Source: Hyphomicrobiales bacterium
GTDB lineage: Bacteria > Pseudomonadota > Alphaproteobacteria > Rhizobiales > Rhizobiaceae
DNA length: 64,000 bases
Direction: 5' to 3'
Assembly: GCA_002709005.1 (NCBI GenBank)
Contig: PAPH01000012.1
Span: 16,197 to 80,196, forward strand
Part shown: one piece after another, positions 52,446 through 60,937 of the stretch
Layout: each line of letters begins with the position of its first letter
Numbering within the stretch: the first letter of the stretch is position 1
The notes under the pieces: model-generated
What the model was told of the DNA's origin: nothing
The model's database searches: none
What the model saw: only the letters and a program-made list of their open reading frames with translations
Program-made: the position numbers and the translations under genes

Positions 52446-53051
52446 CTAGCGCAGCATCGGCCAGAGGCTCAGAACCAGCACCACGGCCATGGTGATGTTG
52501 AACCATTTGAGCCGCACCGGATCGGACAGCCAGCCCCGGAGCGCGGTGCCGAAGCCGGCCCAGGCGGTGGTCGAAAGAAAGCTGACCAGGAAGAAGCCGG
52601 TGGTAATCAGCGCCACCGAAAGCAGGTAGCGGTCCGGTTCCGAAAACGCGGCGATCGCGCCGAGGATCATCACCCAGGCCTTCGGGTTCACCCACTGGAA
52701 GCCGGCAGCTTGCAGGAAGGTGAACGGCCGGGCGACGTTGTCGTCACCGATGTCCGTGTCAGGCACTTTGCGCGCCGTTCCGATTTTCCAGGCAATCCAG
52801 ACCAGATAGGCCCCGCCGACGATCTTGAGCAGGAGCAGGAGCACTGGATAACGCTCGAGAACGGCGCCGAGACCCAAGCCGACGCATGCCACCATCAGCG
52901 TGAAGCCGATGGTGATCCCCGCCATGTGCGGAAGCGTCCGCGCGAATCCGAAGTTCACACCGGAGGCGAACAGCATCGTGTTGTTCGGTCCCGGCGACGC
53001 GGCAGCGACGAAACAGAAAAGCAGAAGCGACAGGAACGTCTCGATGGGCAT
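52446..53051 (-). CDS. LysE-family amino-acid exporter
   Basis: The 201-residue inner-membrane protein has about six hydrophobic segments and the LysE motif AASPGPNNTMLFASGVNFG near residue 17, with QWVNPKAWVMILGAI. It exports amino acids or related metabolites. The ATG at 53051 is preferred over an ATG at 53072. It is convergent with the DUF2269 gene with one base between stops. The exported compound is unknown. Confidence 0.92.
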   Translation of the reverse strand: MPIETFLSLLLFCFVAAASPGPNNTMLFASGVNFGFARTLPHMAGITIGFTLMVACVGLGLGAVLERYPVLLLLLKIVGGAYLVWIAWKIGTARKVPDTDIGDDNVARPFTFLQAAGFQWVNPKAWVMILGAIAAFSEPDRYLLSVALITTGFFLVSFLSTTAWAGFGTALRGWLSDPVRLKWFNITMAVVLVLSLWPMLR

Positions 53052-53239
53052 GGCGATGGCCCCGCGGTTCAAAGGTCGGTTATGGCGCTTCGAACGAGGG
53101 CCGACCAGCGAAATCTGCTGATTGAACCATCAGCATTGGTCATGCCGCCGGTGGTCGTCGTCTTCGCGCGTCGGGTCGGCGGGAACCAATAGCCGCCCTC
53201 GCCCATTTCTTTGGCATTGAGGCAGATGGGCAAACTCCT

Positions 53240-53677
53240 TTGATCACCAAGACAAAGCTACTCGCGGCTCTCCTTCTGGGCATGGCTCTCGCAGGCTGCG
53301 ATCTCCCGCGCGATCCCGAGGCGACGACGGACCACGTGCGCGGCAAAACTCTCATTGTCGGGATAACCACTGACGACGAACCTTCAGATCCCAAGGAGCG
53401 TGCGGCGATCGAGCAGCTTGCCGAAAGGCTCGATGCACAGGTCGAGTACCGCCGCGGCGAACTTCATCAGCTTGTCAGAACCCTTGAGGATGGCGGGATT
53501 CACCTGATCGCAGGCCATATCCCCGAAACCACGCCCTTTGCCACCGAGACCGGCCTGAGCGCTCCGGTATCCAGTGTCGTTGTGGACGGCGAAAGGGTGA
53601 AGACGGTCTTCGCCGTGCGCAAGGGAGAGAACGGTTTCCTCACCGAGATGGAAACGGCAATGGGGGGAACGCGGTGA
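53240..53677 (+). CDS. Lipoprotein with a single-lobe SBP_bac_3-like domain
   Basis: The 145-residue product begins at TTG 53240 and has a signal peptide with lipobox LAGC (C20). The mature part resembles one lobe of a type II solute-binding protein: GKTLIVGITTDDEPSDPKERAAIEQLAERL, then LVRTLEDGGIHLIAGHI. It is far too short for a full binding protein of this family. Its stop overlaps the ATG of a CDF transporter by one base (TGATG), so the two are made together and may form a complex. Role in metal delivery or sensing is inference. Confidence 0.78.
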   Translation: MITKTKLLAALLLGMALAGCDLPRDPEATTDHVRGKTLIVGITTDDEPSDPKERAAIEQLAERLDAQVEYRRGELHQLVRTLEDGGIHLIAGHIPETTPFATETGLSAPVSSVVVDGERVKTVFAVRKGENGFLTEMETAMGGTR

Positions 53678-54618
53678 TGCATCCGGGACGGACCTACCCG
53701 CAAATTCCCGAGGAGAAGGAAAAGCAGCTGCGCCACGCGGTTCGCCTCGAACTCTGGACGCTGTTCTTCCTCGCCACCATCGTGGCTGTCATGTACATCG
53801 TCATGGGGTCGAGCCAGGCCATGAAGACCGCCTGGATCGAGGATCTCCTGAGCTTCCTGCCCCCGGCCATGTTTGTTCTGACGGCGTGGTTCGAGCGCAA
53901 GGCGCCCAACGACAAGTTTTCCTTCGGCTATCACCGCGTTGGCTCGCTCGGCTTTTTCCTCGCGGCATGCGCCCTTCTCGTCATGGGCGCCTATCTTCTC
54001 TACGAATCCGTCACCTCGCTGCTGGCCGCCGAACATCCCACGATCGGCACGGTCGAACTCTTCGGCGAGCGTGTCTGGCTCGGCTGGCTGATGATGGCCG
54101 CCCTCGCCTATTCCTGTATCCCGCCGGTCATCCTCGGCCGGATGAAGAAGAAGCCGTCGCAGGAACTGGCCGACAAGATCCTCAACACCGACGCCGACAT
54201 GAACGCCGCCGACTGGCAGACGGGCGTGGCCGGCATTCTGGGCATTGCCGGCATCGCGATCGGCTGGTGGTGGGCGGATGCGCTCGCCGCCGGCGTGATT
54301 TCCTTCTCCGTGCTCAAGGACGGGATCACCAATGTGCGCATCGCGCTCGCGGAGCTGCTCGACGGCGTGCCGCGCGAACTGTCGAGCGACGAGATCCATC
54401 CGGCAGCAAAGGCGATCCGCGCGGAGTTGCAAAGGCGCCATCCCGGCTCGGAGGTCCGCATCCGCGAGACCGGTCGCTACATGCGCGCCGTTGTGGTCAA
54501 TTCGCTTGAAAGCCAGACCACCGGCGAAACCCGCGTCCAGTATGGTCCCGGTGACGATGACTGGCGCCTGATCGAGGTCGCGCACTCGGTGGATTTGGGG
54601 AACGCAGAGAAGGGCTAG
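53677..54618 (+). CDS. Cation diffusion facilitator-type transporter with altered metal site
   Basis: The 313-residue inner-membrane protein has the CDF topology: six hydrophobic segments in the first 215 residues and a C-terminal cytoplasmic domain. But the usual transport-site residues differ: the TM2 motif reads IEDLLSFLPP and TM5 has DADMNAAD where family members have DxLHxxxD, so the His is replaced by Met (M175) and D179 is retained. It may move a different cation or not be a classical zinc/iron exporter. The preceding lipoprotein gene overlaps by one base. The transported ion is unknown. Confidence 0.85.
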   Translation: MHPGRTYPQIPEEKEKQLRHAVRLELWTLFFLATIVAVMYIVMGSSQAMKTAWIEDLLSFLPPAMFVLTAWFERKAPNDKFSFGYHRVGSLGFFLAACALLVMGAYLLYESVTSLLAAEHPTIGTVELFGERVWLGWLMMAALAYSCIPPVILGRMKKKPSQELADKILNTDADMNAADWQTGVAGILGIAGIAIGWWWADALAAGVISFSVLKDGITNVRIALAELLDGVPRELSSDEIHPAAKAIRAELQRRHPGSEVRIRETGRYMRAVVVNSLESQTTGETRVQYGPGDDDWRLIEVAHSVDLGNAEKG

Positions 54619-54636
54619 CCGCCCGAATGTCCCCGG

Positions 54637-55704
54637 TCACTGGGGCGGGATCAGCACGATCTTTCCGGTGTGGCGCTTGTCCTGAAACGCCATCTGCGCC
54701 TCGACGATCCGCCCGAGCGGATAAGTCTCAGCCAGGAGCGGACGGATCTCACCCGCCTGAATATAGGAAATCAGGTTCTCGAACACCGGCTCGTCCCAAG
54801 CGGTTGAGCCGACCAGCGTTATGTCCTTGAGATACATCTGACGCATGTCGAGTTCCACGACAGGCCCGGCGATCGCGCCGGAGGAGACGTAGCGCCCTCC
54901 GCGTTTCAGCACCGCCAGCATGGCTCCGAATCCCGCGCCGCCGACATTGTCGATCACAACATCCGTGCTCTCGGCACCGAGGCTCCCGACCGGATCCTCC
55001 TCACGCAGCAGAACGCGATCCGCGCCAATGGCGAGCACCGCCTCCCGCTTGGCCGCACTGGTTATGGCGATCACCTCCGCGCCGCGGCGCTTGACCAGCT
55101 GGATAAGAGCAGAGCCGACGCCGCCCGAAGCGCCCGGGACCAGCACCCGGTCGCCCGCTGCAACGCGGGCCCGGTGCACCATGTTCTCGGCCGTGCCGTA
55201 GGCGCAGGGAATGGTCGCGAGCTCGGCATCGCTCCATGTGCAGTCGACCGCAAAGGCCTCGCCGGCCGGCACCTTGACGTATTGCGCGAACGCGCCGTGG
55301 AAATTCGATCCGAGCCAGACGGTCTCCATCGACCCGAAGCCAGCCCTGCGCATGCAGGACCGGACGAGAATACGCTCGCCGATCCGTCCCTTGTCCACAC
55401 CGTTTCCGACCGACACGATCCGGCCGCAGCAATCGGTGCCCTGTATCAGCGGAAATGGCGTGGCGCCGCTCCAGCCGCCATCCGCGCGATCGGCTTCCGC
55501 CGTGTCCCCTGTCCCGGCCTTCACCGAGGAGGAATACCAGCCGAGCCGCGTATTGAGATCGGTGTTGTTTACGCCTGCGGCCAACACCTTGATGAGCACC
55601 TCGCCCGGCCCGGGCACCGGCCGGTCGACTTGCCTGTAGTCGAGCCGGTCGTAACCGCCTGTTCCGGTCGTCACGACAGCCATCATGGTGGTGTCGTTGC
55701 TCAT
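54637..55704 (-). CDS. MDR-family zinc-less alcohol dehydrogenase/quinone reductase-like enzyme
   Basis: The 355-residue protein has the medium-chain dehydrogenase fold: a GroES-like N-terminus with IQGTDCCGRIVSVG, and the NADP-binding ASGGVGSALIQL. It lacks the usual catalytic-zinc Cys/His set and the structural zinc cysteines, matching quinone-oxidoreductase-like members. It would reduce an enone, quinone or ketone with NADPH. The ATG at 55704 begins 4 nt after the TRAP permease stop, so it belongs to that transcript. It may act on the imported substrate, but the link is only positional. Confidence 0.88.
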   Translation of the reverse strand: MSNDTTMMAVVTTGTGGYDRLDYRQVDRPVPGPGEVLIKVLAAGVNNTDLNTRLGWYSSSVKAGTGDTAEADRADGGWSGATPFPLIQGTDCCGRIVSVGNGVDKGRIGERILVRSCMRRAGFGSMETVWLGSNFHGAFAQYVKVPAGEAFAVDCTWSDAELATIPCAYGTAENMVHRARVAAGDRVLVPGASGGVGSALIQLVKRRGAEVIAITSAAKREAVLAIGADRVLLREEDPVGSLGAESTDVVIDNVGGAGFGAMLAVLKRGGRYVSSGAIAGPVVELDMRQMYLKDITLVGSTAWDEPVFENLISYIQAGEIRPLLAETYPLGRIVEAQMAFQDKRHTGKIVLIPPQ

Positions 55705-55708
55705 TTGC

Positions 55709-57790
55709 CTAGGCCGGAACAGCACGATCCTTCATCAGCAACTGCCGGGCCGCGACCGGCGCGACGAGCAGCAGGCCGACAACTGTCGCAATCAGGTCGG
55801 GCGCGACCAGCAGGATGGCGGCCAGAACCAGCGCGATGCGCTCGTACCAGCGCAAGGGCGCGAAAAGCCAGTTGGACACGGCCGCGGCGAGCGCCCAGAT
55901 GCCCAGCACCGTGCCGCAGAAGGCGAGTGCGAAGGCCGTCCAGGTGAAGTTGTCGGTGACCAGCAGCAGCGCCGGCTGGAAGGCGAAGACGAACGGCACC
56001 AGCGCCTTGCCCATCGAAAGCCTGAAGGCGGTATTGCCGGCCTTGAAGGCGTTGGCGTCGGCGATTCCCGCGCCCGCATAGGCCGCCATCGCCACCGGTG
56101 GCGTGACGTCGGCCAGCACCCCGTAATAGAAGACGAAGAAGTGGGCGACGAGCGGCTGGACGCCAAGCAGGCCGAGAATCGGCGCTGCGACGGCGACCAT
56201 GATGATGTAGTTCGCCGTCGTCGGGATGCCGCACCCCATCAGGATGCAGACGATGGCCGTCAGGATCAGCGTGAAGAGCAGCGTCAGCGTCGGCACGCCC
56301 ATCAGTTCGAACGGCAGGAAGGCCAGAAGGCTGTGGATCGAGCCGGCCCAGTCCTGCGCCACGGTGGTGACCATATAGGCGATCTTGAAGCCGACGCCTG
56401 TCAGCGTGACCACGCCGATCACGACGCCGACGAGGGCCGCGGCCGCCGTTACGGAGAGAGACTGCTTGGCGCCGAGAATGAACCCTTCCCACACCCCGTG
56501 GGCGGTGCCGCGGATGCCGGCGACGATGCCGCCCTCGCGCACCTGCTGGATGATCAGGACCGCGATGCAGGCGGTGATCGACCAGAAAGCGGCGGCGAAC
56601 GGGGTGCGGCCGGACAGAAGGATGGCGATCAGGACGAGGAGCGGCGCCACCGAGAGCCAGCCTTCCTTCAGCACCTTCCAGGCGTTGGGCAGTTCTTCGG
56701 GCGACAGCCCGCGCAGGCCGAGCCGCCGAGCTTCCAGATGCACCTGCACCAGAACGCCGAAGAAGTGCATGAAGGCCGGCACCAGCGCAGCGGTCAGGAT
56801 GGTGGTGAGCGGCAGGCCCAGATATTCGATCATCAGGAAGGCGACCGCGCCCATGACCGGCGGCGTGATCTGCCCGCCGGTCGAGGCGGCCGCTTCCACG
56901 GCGGCCGCGAAGTGGCGGGGATAGCCGATGCGGATCATGGCCGGAATGGTGAGCGCGCCGGTGGTCACCGTGTTGGCGATCGAGGAGCCGGAGATCGAGC
57001 CGAGAAGCGCCGAGGAGAGCACCGACACCTTGGCCGGCCCGCCGGCATAGCGCCCGGCAAGCGCCGAGGCGACGTCGATGAACAATTGCCCGAGCCCGAT
57101 ACGCGTCGCCATCACCCCGAACAGCACGAAATGGAACACATAGGTGGCGATCACGCCGAGCGCCGTGCCGTAGATGCCCTGCGAGGTGAGATAAAGGTGA
57201 TTGACGATGTTCGACCAGCTCGCGCCCGGATGAACGAAGAGGCCGGGCATCGACTTGCCGAAATAGGCGTAGGCGATGAACAGAAGCGCGATCACCGGCA
57301 GCGGCCAGCCCATGGAACGCCGCACGGCTTCCAGCAGCACGACGATCAGGATCGTGCCCATGATGATGTCGATCGGCAGCGGGTTGCCGACGCGGAAGGC
57401 CAGTTCACTGTAGATCCACGGCACGTAAAGGGCGGCGATCAGGCCGGCGATGCCGAGCACCCAGTCAAGGAGCGGCAGCCCGAAAGGCGCGAGCGCGCCG
57501 GGCCTGATTTCCTTTTTGCCGAAGGCGGAAAAACTCAGAAACACGACGAGAAGTGTGACGCCCAGATGCAGGCCCCGGTGCACGGTCGCCTGCGGAATGC
57601 CGAAGCCCGCCGTATAGAAATGGTAGCACGACAGAAGGAACAGGATCGCCGCCGTGATGATTGTCAGCGGCCAGGCAAGCACACGGAAGCGCAGCTCCGG
57701 ATCGTAGGTTTCCTCGATTGCCTGCAATTCGTCCGCCGTCAGATGGCGCACATCCTCGGCTGTTTCCGGCTTCTGCTTGTCCACGCTCAT
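55709..57790 (-). CDS. Fused TRAP transporter permease (4TM-12TM type)
   Basis: The 693-residue inner-membrane protein fuses the small and large TRAP subunits: an N-terminal section with four hydrophobic segments, then a DctM-like region with GSISGSSIANTVTTGALTIPAMIRIGYP and the helices after it. This type works with TAXI binding proteins and imports dicarboxylates or amino acids such as glutamate. The ATG at 57790 has GGGGAC upstream. It lies 101 nt after the TAXI binding-protein gene, a gap holding a 13-bp hairpin. Substrate unknown. Confidence 0.93.
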   Translation of the reverse strand: MSVDKQKPETAEDVRHLTADELQAIEETYDPELRFRVLAWPLTIITAAILFLLSCYHFYTAGFGIPQATVHRGLHLGVTLLVVFLSFSAFGKKEIRPGALAPFGLPLLDWVLGIAGLIAALYVPWIYSELAFRVGNPLPIDIIMGTILIVVLLEAVRRSMGWPLPVIALLFIAYAYFGKSMPGLFVHPGASWSNIVNHLYLTSQGIYGTALGVIATYVFHFVLFGVMATRIGLGQLFIDVASALAGRYAGGPAKVSVLSSALLGSISGSSIANTVTTGALTIPAMIRIGYPRHFAAAVEAAASTGGQITPPVMGAVAFLMIEYLGLPLTTILTAALVPAFMHFFGVLVQVHLEARRLGLRGLSPEELPNAWKVLKEGWLSVAPLLVLIAILLSGRTPFAAAFWSITACIAVLIIQQVREGGIVAGIRGTAHGVWEGFILGAKQSLSVTAAAALVGVVIGVVTLTGVGFKIAYMVTTVAQDWAGSIHSLLAFLPFELMGVPTLTLLFTLILTAIVCILMGCGIPTTANYIIMVAVAAPILGLLGVQPLVAHFFVFYYGVLADVTPPVAMAAYAGAGIADANAFKAGNTAFRLSMGKALVPFVFAFQPALLLVTDNFTWTAFALAFCGTVLGIWALAAAVSNWLFAPLRWYERIALVLAAILLVAPDLIATVVGLLLVAPVAARQLLMKDRAVPA

Positions 57791-57822
57791 GGTCCCCGCC
57801 ACGTTTATCGTTTTTTGAGAAA

Positions 57823-57855
57823 CAGGGGGCCGCGCATGTGCTGCGCGGCCCCCTG
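57823..57855 (-). other. 13-bp intercistronic hairpin in the TAXI-TRAP operon
   Basis: A perfect stem (CAGGGGGCCGCGC at 57823-57835 with GCGCGGCCCCCTG at 57843-57855, loop 7 nt) lies between the TAXI binding-protein stop and the permease start on the minus strand. The following TTTCTC is too short a T run for a full terminator, so it probably limits or stabilises, favouring the binding protein. Confidence 0.6.
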
Positions 57856-57891
57856 GATATCGCTAGCCTTGGAAAGGCATCCGGATGTGCC

Positions 57892-58896
57892 TTACTTCAG
57901 AAGCCCGGCTTCCTTGTAGAACTTCTCCGCACCCGGATGCAGCGGGATGCCGACGCCGTTGAGCGCGGTTTCCTTGGTGATGGACTTGCCCTTCGAGTGG
58001 CCGGCATCGAGCTGCTTGCGGGTGTTGTCGTTCCACAACGCCTTGGTGATGCCGTAGATCAGATCTTCCGGCTGATCGGCGCTGGTGACCCACTGCGCGC
58101 CCACGGCAAGCGTCTTGACGTCGTCGGCGTTGCCCTCATAGGTGCCGCCCGGAACGGTATCCTCTGCGAAGAAGCCGTATTCCTCGCAGATTTTCGGCGC
58201 ATCGTCGCAAGTGATCGGCACCAGCTTGACGTCGTGCTGGCTGGCGAGCTCGGCGATCGCGCCCGCCGGATAGCCGCCGACGAAGAAGAAGGCGTCCATC
58301 GCGCCGTCGCGCATGCGGTCGGCGGCCTGGTCGGGCTTGAGGAATTCGGCCGAGACGTCGTCTTCCGACAGGCCGTAGCCCTCGAGGATGATGCGGGCAT
58401 CGACCAGCGTGCCGGAGCCCGGCTCGTCGAGCGAAACGCGCTTGCCCTTCAGGTCGGCCACCGAGTTGATGCCCGAACCGGCGCTCGCCACCAGGTGAAT
58501 GCTTTCGGGATATAGGTTGGCGATGGCGCGCAGCTTCTCGACCGCGGGCTTGCCCTCCCAGATGCCGGTGCCGCTATGGGCCCAGGTGGCTACGTCGGAC
58601 TGGGCGAAACCCGATTCCAGCGTGCCGCCCTCGATGGCGTTGATGTTGGCGACCGAACCGTTGGCCGACAGCGCCGAGGCGACGAGCCCCGGCACGCCGC
58701 ACGAACCGCCCTCTTCGCAGGGGCGCGAACCGGGCGGGTTGGAGATCGCGTTCGCCAGCAGACCGCCGATCGGATAGTAGGTGCCGGCCGTGCCGCCCGT
58801 GCCGATGCGGAAGAACTGGATGTCCTGCGCGACAGCACCGCCGGTTGCGAGACCAAGCGCCAGTGCCGCGCCTGCGACGAATTTGAAATGTTTCAT
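57892..58896 (-). CDS. TAXI-family TRAP solute-binding protein
   Basis: The 334-residue product has a signal peptide cleaved after A23 (AVA|QD) and the TAXI features: FFRIGTGGTAGTYYPIGG and the segment SVADLKGKRVSLDEPGSGT. It binds its ligand in the periplasm and hands it to the fused TRAP permease. Multiple Cys pairs (PCEEGGSCGVPG; CDDAPKICEEYG) suggest disulfides. It heads the unit and has its own upstream region. Ligand unknown. Confidence 0.93.
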   Translation of the reverse strand: MKHFKFVAGAALALGLATGGAVAQDIQFFRIGTGGTAGTYYPIGGLLANAISNPPGSRPCEEGGSCGVPGLVASALSANGSVANINAIEGGTLESGFAQSDVATWAHSGTGIWEGKPAVEKLRAIANLYPESIHLVASAGSGINSVADLKGKRVSLDEPGSGTLVDARIILEGYGLSEDDVSAEFLKPDQAADRMRDGAMDAFFFVGGYPAGAIAELASQHDVKLVPITCDDAPKICEEYGFFAEDTVPGGTYEGNADDVKTLAVGAQWVTSADQPEDLIYGITKALWNDNTRKQLDAGHSKGKSITKETALNGVGIPLHPGAEKFYKEAGLLK

Positions 58897-59110
58897 GGGA
58901 ACTCCCTGTCATGCTCTTGTTGGTTGCGGGCAGCTTAGGGGGAGTGGAGGGAGGGATCAAGAGAGAGGGTGCGCAACCGGCCCGGTGTACCGGAGGAAAT
59001 CCGTGGAGATGATGGTGGGGCCCGCGTAAATCGCGCTTTGGCAGGAAATTCTGTTCCCGCTGAACCGTTCGGTTGATGCCCCGGCAGCAAGGCGATCTCA
59101 ATGCCGGTGA

Positions 59111-59284
59111 AAGCCCAGCTCAACACCCGACGGCTTCTGCCATCACGACGATGTGGTGACCGATGATGAATTCATGAGATGTGCGGTCGATTGCCTCGCG
59201 GCATGTCAGGTCCTGGTGTCCGGCCGCAAAACCTGCGAACTCTTCGTCGCCCACTGGCCCCGCGCCGCGACCGAAATGCTCTGA
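59111..59284 (+). pseudogene. Fragment of a dihydrofolate-reductase-like (RibD_C) protein
   Basis: The frame from 59111 to a TGA at 59282 encodes about 57 residues that resemble a DHFR-like/RibD C-terminal family protein: TPDGFCHHDDVVTDDEF followed by VLVSGRKTCELFVAHWP, which matches the family's G-R-x-T-Y-E-L...W-P block. A stop at 59108-59110 precedes it and family members are about 180-200 residues, so both ends are lost. The rest of the 558-nt gap (58897-59454) has no supported gene. It is a decayed gene by this reading; a chance resemblance cannot be excluded. Confidence 0.5.
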
Positions 59285-59454
59285 TGACGTAATAGCCGCT
59301 CTTTTCCCGGCCACCGTAATTCAACATTCGGCAGGAAGCGCGACGCAAGCTTTCTCTTCAGACCGAACGACCTAGCAACACAGTCTCCCCCACCTTCCCC
59401 CGTCCCCGCCTCATCTGCTAGCCTCCCAGCTCCACGCAATTCCGGGAGTCTCCC

Positions 59455-60300
59455 ATGCCCACCGCCATCCCTCTCGCAACCTTTCCCGACGGAACGAAAG
59501 TGCCGGCGCTCGGCATCGGCACGTGGAAGATGGGGGAGAACGCGGCGAAGGCGACCGACGAGATCCGGACGCTGCGCGCAGGTATCGATCTCGGCATGAC
59601 GCTGATCGACACGGCGGAGATGTATGCCTCCGGCGGGTCCGAGCGGATCGTCGGCAAGGCGATTTCCGGGCGGCGCGAGGAAGTGTTTCTCGTCTCCAAG
59701 GTGCTGCCGTCCAATGCCTCCTTTGACGGCACGATCCGGGCCTGCGAGCGCAGCCTCGACCGCATGGGTACCGACCGGATCGACCTCTATCTGCTGCACT
59801 GGACGGGACATCATCCGCTCGCCGACACGATCGCGGCCTTCGAAAAGCTGAAGGTCGAAGGCAAGATCGGCGCCTGGGGCGTGTCCAATTTCGATGTCGA
59901 TGAGATGGAGGCCATGACGGGTATCGAGAACGCTGCGAACTGCGCGGCCAACCAGGTGCTCTACAATCTCGGCGACCGCGGCATCGAATTCGATCTTTTG
60001 CCCTGGATGGAAAAGCGCAAAATGCCGCTGATGGCCTACTGCCCGCTCGGCGAGGGCCGGCTTCTGGGCGACCCGGTCCTAAACCGCATCGCCACCGATC
60101 TCGACGCCACCGCCGCGCAGGTGGCGCTCGCCTTTCTCCTGAGCCGAGAGAATGTGATTGCGATCCCGAAGACTTCCTCGCCCGCGCGCATCACCGAGAA
60201 CTGCGCGGCCGCCGATCTCGTTTTGCCGGAAGAGGTGCGTGCCGAACTGAACCGCGCCTTCTCGCCGCCGGACGGCAAAACGCCGCTCAGCATCGTCTGA
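59455..60300 (+). CDS. Aldo/keto reductase
   Basis: The 281-residue TIM-barrel enzyme has the full AKR catalytic set D52, Y57, K82 and H115 ([20 protein letters not shown]) and the C-terminal NADPH-binding [10 protein letters not shown]. It reduces aldehydes or ketones with NADPH in the cytoplasm. The gene is single. An 8-bp hairpin (60281-60311) overlapping its stop codon and followed by CTTT may end the transcript. Substrate not deducible. Confidence 0.93.
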   Translation: MPTAIPLATFPDGTKVPALGIGTWKMGENAAKATDEIRTLRAGIDLGMTLIDTAEMYASGGSERIVGKAISGRREEVFLVSKVLPSNASFDGTIRACERSLDRMGTDRIDLYLLHWTGHHPLADTIAAFEKLKVEGKIGAWGVSNFDVDEMEAMTGIENAANCAANQVLYNLGDRGIEFDLLPWMEKRKMPLMAYCPLGEGRLLGDPVLNRIATDLDATAAQVALAFLLSRENVIAIPKTSSPARITENCAAADLVLPEEVRAELNRAFSPPDGKTPLSIV

Positions 60301-60311
60301 CGCGAGCGGCG
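60281..60311 (+). terminator. Hairpin overlapping the aldo/keto reductase stop
   Basis: CGCCGCTC (60281-60288) and GAGCGGCG (60304-60311) form an 8-bp stem with a 15-nt loop around the stop codon, followed by CTTTG. A weak terminator at most. Confidence 0.3.
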
Positions 60312-60338
60312 CTTTGAGACGTCAATGTCGGCTTTCGC

Positions 60339-60911
60339 TTACATGCCTTGCGGTCCGCGGTTCATGGCGGCCACGCCGGTACGGCAGATTTCCACCAGCC
60401 CCAGCGGGCGCATGATGGCGATGAACTGCTCGATCTTCGACACGCGACCGGTGATTTCGAAGATGAAATGCTCGGTATTGGCGTCGATCACCTGGGCGCG
60501 GAAAGCATCGGCGAGCCTGAGCGCCTCCACACGGTCGTCGCCGGTGCCTGCCACCTTGACGAGCGCCAGTTCGCGCTCGATCGGCTTGTCCTGGCCGAAT
60601 TCGCGCGCCCGCACGGTCAGGTCGACAACGTCGCGCACCGGCACGATGCGCTCGAGCTGCGACTTGATCTGCTGAAGCACCTGCGGCGTGCCCTTGGTCA
60701 CGATGGTGATGCGCGAGAGGTGCTTCTCGTGCTCGGTTTCCGAGACCGTGAGGCTCTCGATATTGTAGCCGCGGCCGGAAAAAAGACCGATGACCCGGGC
60801 GAGAACGCCCGGCTCGTTGTTGACAAGCACCGATAGCGTGTGGGTTTCGGCGGCCTGCGTTTCCTCGGCGATGAAATAGGCCGAACCGGTCGGCTGATGC
60901 TGGGCGTTCAT
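60339..60911 (-). CDS. ilvN: Acetolactate synthase small (regulatory) subunit
   Basis: The 190-residue protein has an N-terminal ACT domain (about 22-95: HTLSVLVNNEPGVLARVIGLFSGRGYN) that binds valine, and a C-terminal regulatory domain, with normal length for the IlvH/IlvN class. It activates the catalytic subunit and confers feedback inhibition. It starts 26 nt after the ilvB stop in the same operon. The symbol ilvH is also used for this long form in many alphaproteobacteria. Confidence 0.95.
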   Translation of the reverse strand: MNAQHQPTGSAYFIAEETQAAETHTLSVLVNNEPGVLARVIGLFSGRGYNIESLTVSETEHEKHLSRITIVTKGTPQVLQQIKSQLERIVPVRDVVDLTVRAREFGQDKPIERELALVKVAGTGDDRVEALRLADAFRAQVIDANTEHFIFEITGRVSKIEQFIAIMRPLGLVEICRTGVAAMNRGPQGM

Positions 60912-60937
60912 ATCCTGAAGTCCTTCCTGATGGGCGC

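Noticed and set aside
55685..57919. 744-codon plus-strand frame opposite the TRAP permease
   Set aside because: Shadow of the fused TRAP permease; very high Asp/Arg/His content and no family resemblance.
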